Origin: JBAPRR01 sp049281195
GTDB taxonomy: Bacteria; Actinomycetota; Acidimicrobiia; Acidimicrobiales; CAVXTF01
DNA length: 5,049 bases
Reading direction: 5' to 3'
Assembly (NCBI GenBank): GCA_049281195.1
Contig: JBAPRR010000193.1
Coordinates: 1 to 5,049, forward strand
Each line of letters opens with the position of its first letter. The stretch's first letter is position 1. This document shows positions 4,604 through 5,049 of this stretch, one piece after another. A program made the position numbers and the translations under genes. The notes under the pieces are model-generated. The model saw nothing but the letters and a program-made list of their open reading frames with translations, was not told the origin of the DNA and did no database searches.

Positions 4604-4807
4604 ATGGAACTGCTCGGGCCTGACGGCAAAGAACTCAAGCGCGAGAGCGCCGCTTACCGCCGCACGCTGATCGGGTTTCGCCGCGACTCCGACGTGAAGG
4701 CAGAAGACAAAGAGGACGACGGCGGATCTGATTATCCGAGCAACCTCAGCATCTCCGGTCGGCGTCACCTAGGTGGCGTTGAGGAACCATCGAGCATCCA
4801 TGTCTGA
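4604..4807 (+). CDS. Charged small protein, 67 aa, unrecognised
   Basis: The protein begins three bases after the previous TAA with MELLGPDGKELKRESAAYRR. It has an acidic middle (DVKAEDKEDDGGSD) and a polar end (SGRRHLGGVEEPSSIHV). It is probably largely disordered, with no membrane segment or signal. No Shine-Dalgarno is visible before ATG 4604, so reinitiation after the preceding stop is the likely mode of translation. The frame is continuous, past its TGA (4805-4807), with that of the next gene at 4838, so a former fusion or readthrough cannot be excluded. No function is assigned. Confidence 0.55.
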   Translation: MELLGPDGKELKRESAAYRRTLIGFRRDSDVKAEDKEDDGGSDYPSNLSISGRRHLGGVEEPSSIHV

Positions 4808-4841
4808 TGCAGGCATCGACAACGTAGGGAGATCGATTTGA
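4800..4841 (+). CDS. Possible 13-codon linking micro-ORF
   Basis: ATG 4800 opens a frame encoding MSDAGIDNVGRSI and ending in TGA 4839-4841. It overlaps the end of the 67-aa gene by eight bases and the TTG start of the following gene by TTGA. This geometry could pass ribosomes from one gene to the next. It has no good ribosome binding site of its own and may be chance. Confidence 0.2.
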   Translation: MSDAGIDNVGRSI

Positions 4842-5049
4842 GACAAGACCTCTCAGATTCCGAGATCCTCAACCGGCTCCAGACCCTCGAGAACCTGCTC
4901 GGCGTCGGTCAGGTAATCGAGCCTGGCGCGGCGACGATCGCACCGAGCTTGGCGAGCACCTGGAACATGGCGCCGGGGACGACCCAGACGTTCTTCGACA
5001 CCGGGGGGATCAAGCGAGTCCGGCTTGGTGCGCTGCCGTCTGGCGACTA
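4838..5049 (+). CDS. Putative phage structural protein, N-terminal part (runs off the right edge)
   Basis: Seventy residues are visible. The start is TTG 4838 with GGGAG at 4827-4831, six bases upstream; a stop at 4805-4807 bars a longer form. The protein opens with a short coiled-coil-like helix (SDSEILNRLQTLENLLG) followed by a Pro/Gly/Thr-rich beta-type stretch (GAATIAPSLASTWNMAPG, then TTQTFFDTGGIKRVRLGALP). A short N-terminal trimerising helix leading into beta structure is typical of phage fibre or tail-tip proteins, but no family is recognised and the C-terminus is outside the window. It ends the coupled run in view. Confidence 0.65.
   Translation, partial: MRQDLSDSEILNRLQTLENLLGVGQVIEPGAATIAPSLASTWNMAPGTTQTFFDTGGIKRVRLGALPSGD

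Noticed and set aside
4382..4768. Minus-strand open frame of 128 codons.
   Set aside because: It is antisense to the 51-aa and 67-aa genes of the coupled run, with no start signal and Val/Arg-rich shadow composition.
4781..4790. GAGGAACCAT, identical to the ribosome binding site and start region at 3451-3460.
   Set aside because: At 4781 the bases after it give ATC rather than ATG, so it does not mark a start. A ten-base match is within chance for G/A-rich ribosome binding sites.

Overview
The window is high-GC bacterial DNA with GGAGG-type ribosome binding sites, GTG and TTG starts, and transposase families common in Actinobacteria. An actinobacterial chromosome (for example Mycobacteriales or a relative) is the best guess. 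Nothing in the sequence fixes the genus.

The left half (about 1-2300) is a graveyard of mobile-element ends and decaying genes. Positions 1-126 are the outer end of an IS3-family element whose orfA runs off the left edge on the minus strand. Positions 345-602 hold a small protein resembling the C-terminal domain of ribosomal protein L7/L12, with no normal start codon. Positions about 757-1168 are a 5'-truncated ISL3-family element: the transposase C-terminus keeps the catalytic-Glu region and a recognisable right terminal repeat. An apparently intact conserved-type hypothetical gene follows (1388-1795). After it comes a reading frame broken by two amber codons (1902-2261).

The middle (2419-3017, minus strand) is a two-gene toxin-antitoxin module: a 61-aa putative antitoxin overlapping by GTGA a PIN-domain VapC-type ribonuclease toxin. 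A -10-like hexamer sits so close to the antitoxin start that the transcript may be leaderless.

The right third (about 3067-5049, plus strand) looks phage-derived. It opens with what reads as the C-terminal end of an HK97-type major capsid protein, apparently cut off upstream where the toxin-antitoxin module lies. A tightly packed run of small genes follows (91, 60, 190, 51 and 67 aa, then a gene running off the right edge). Several overlap by ATGA or TTGA, which suggests one translationally coupled transcript. Most are unrecognised. The 51-aa product carries a short motif like those in phage fibre or minor structural proteins, so the run is plausibly a virion accessory module of a prophage or prophage remnant. 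No terminase, portal, integrase, tRNA, CRISPR array or replication origin is visible.
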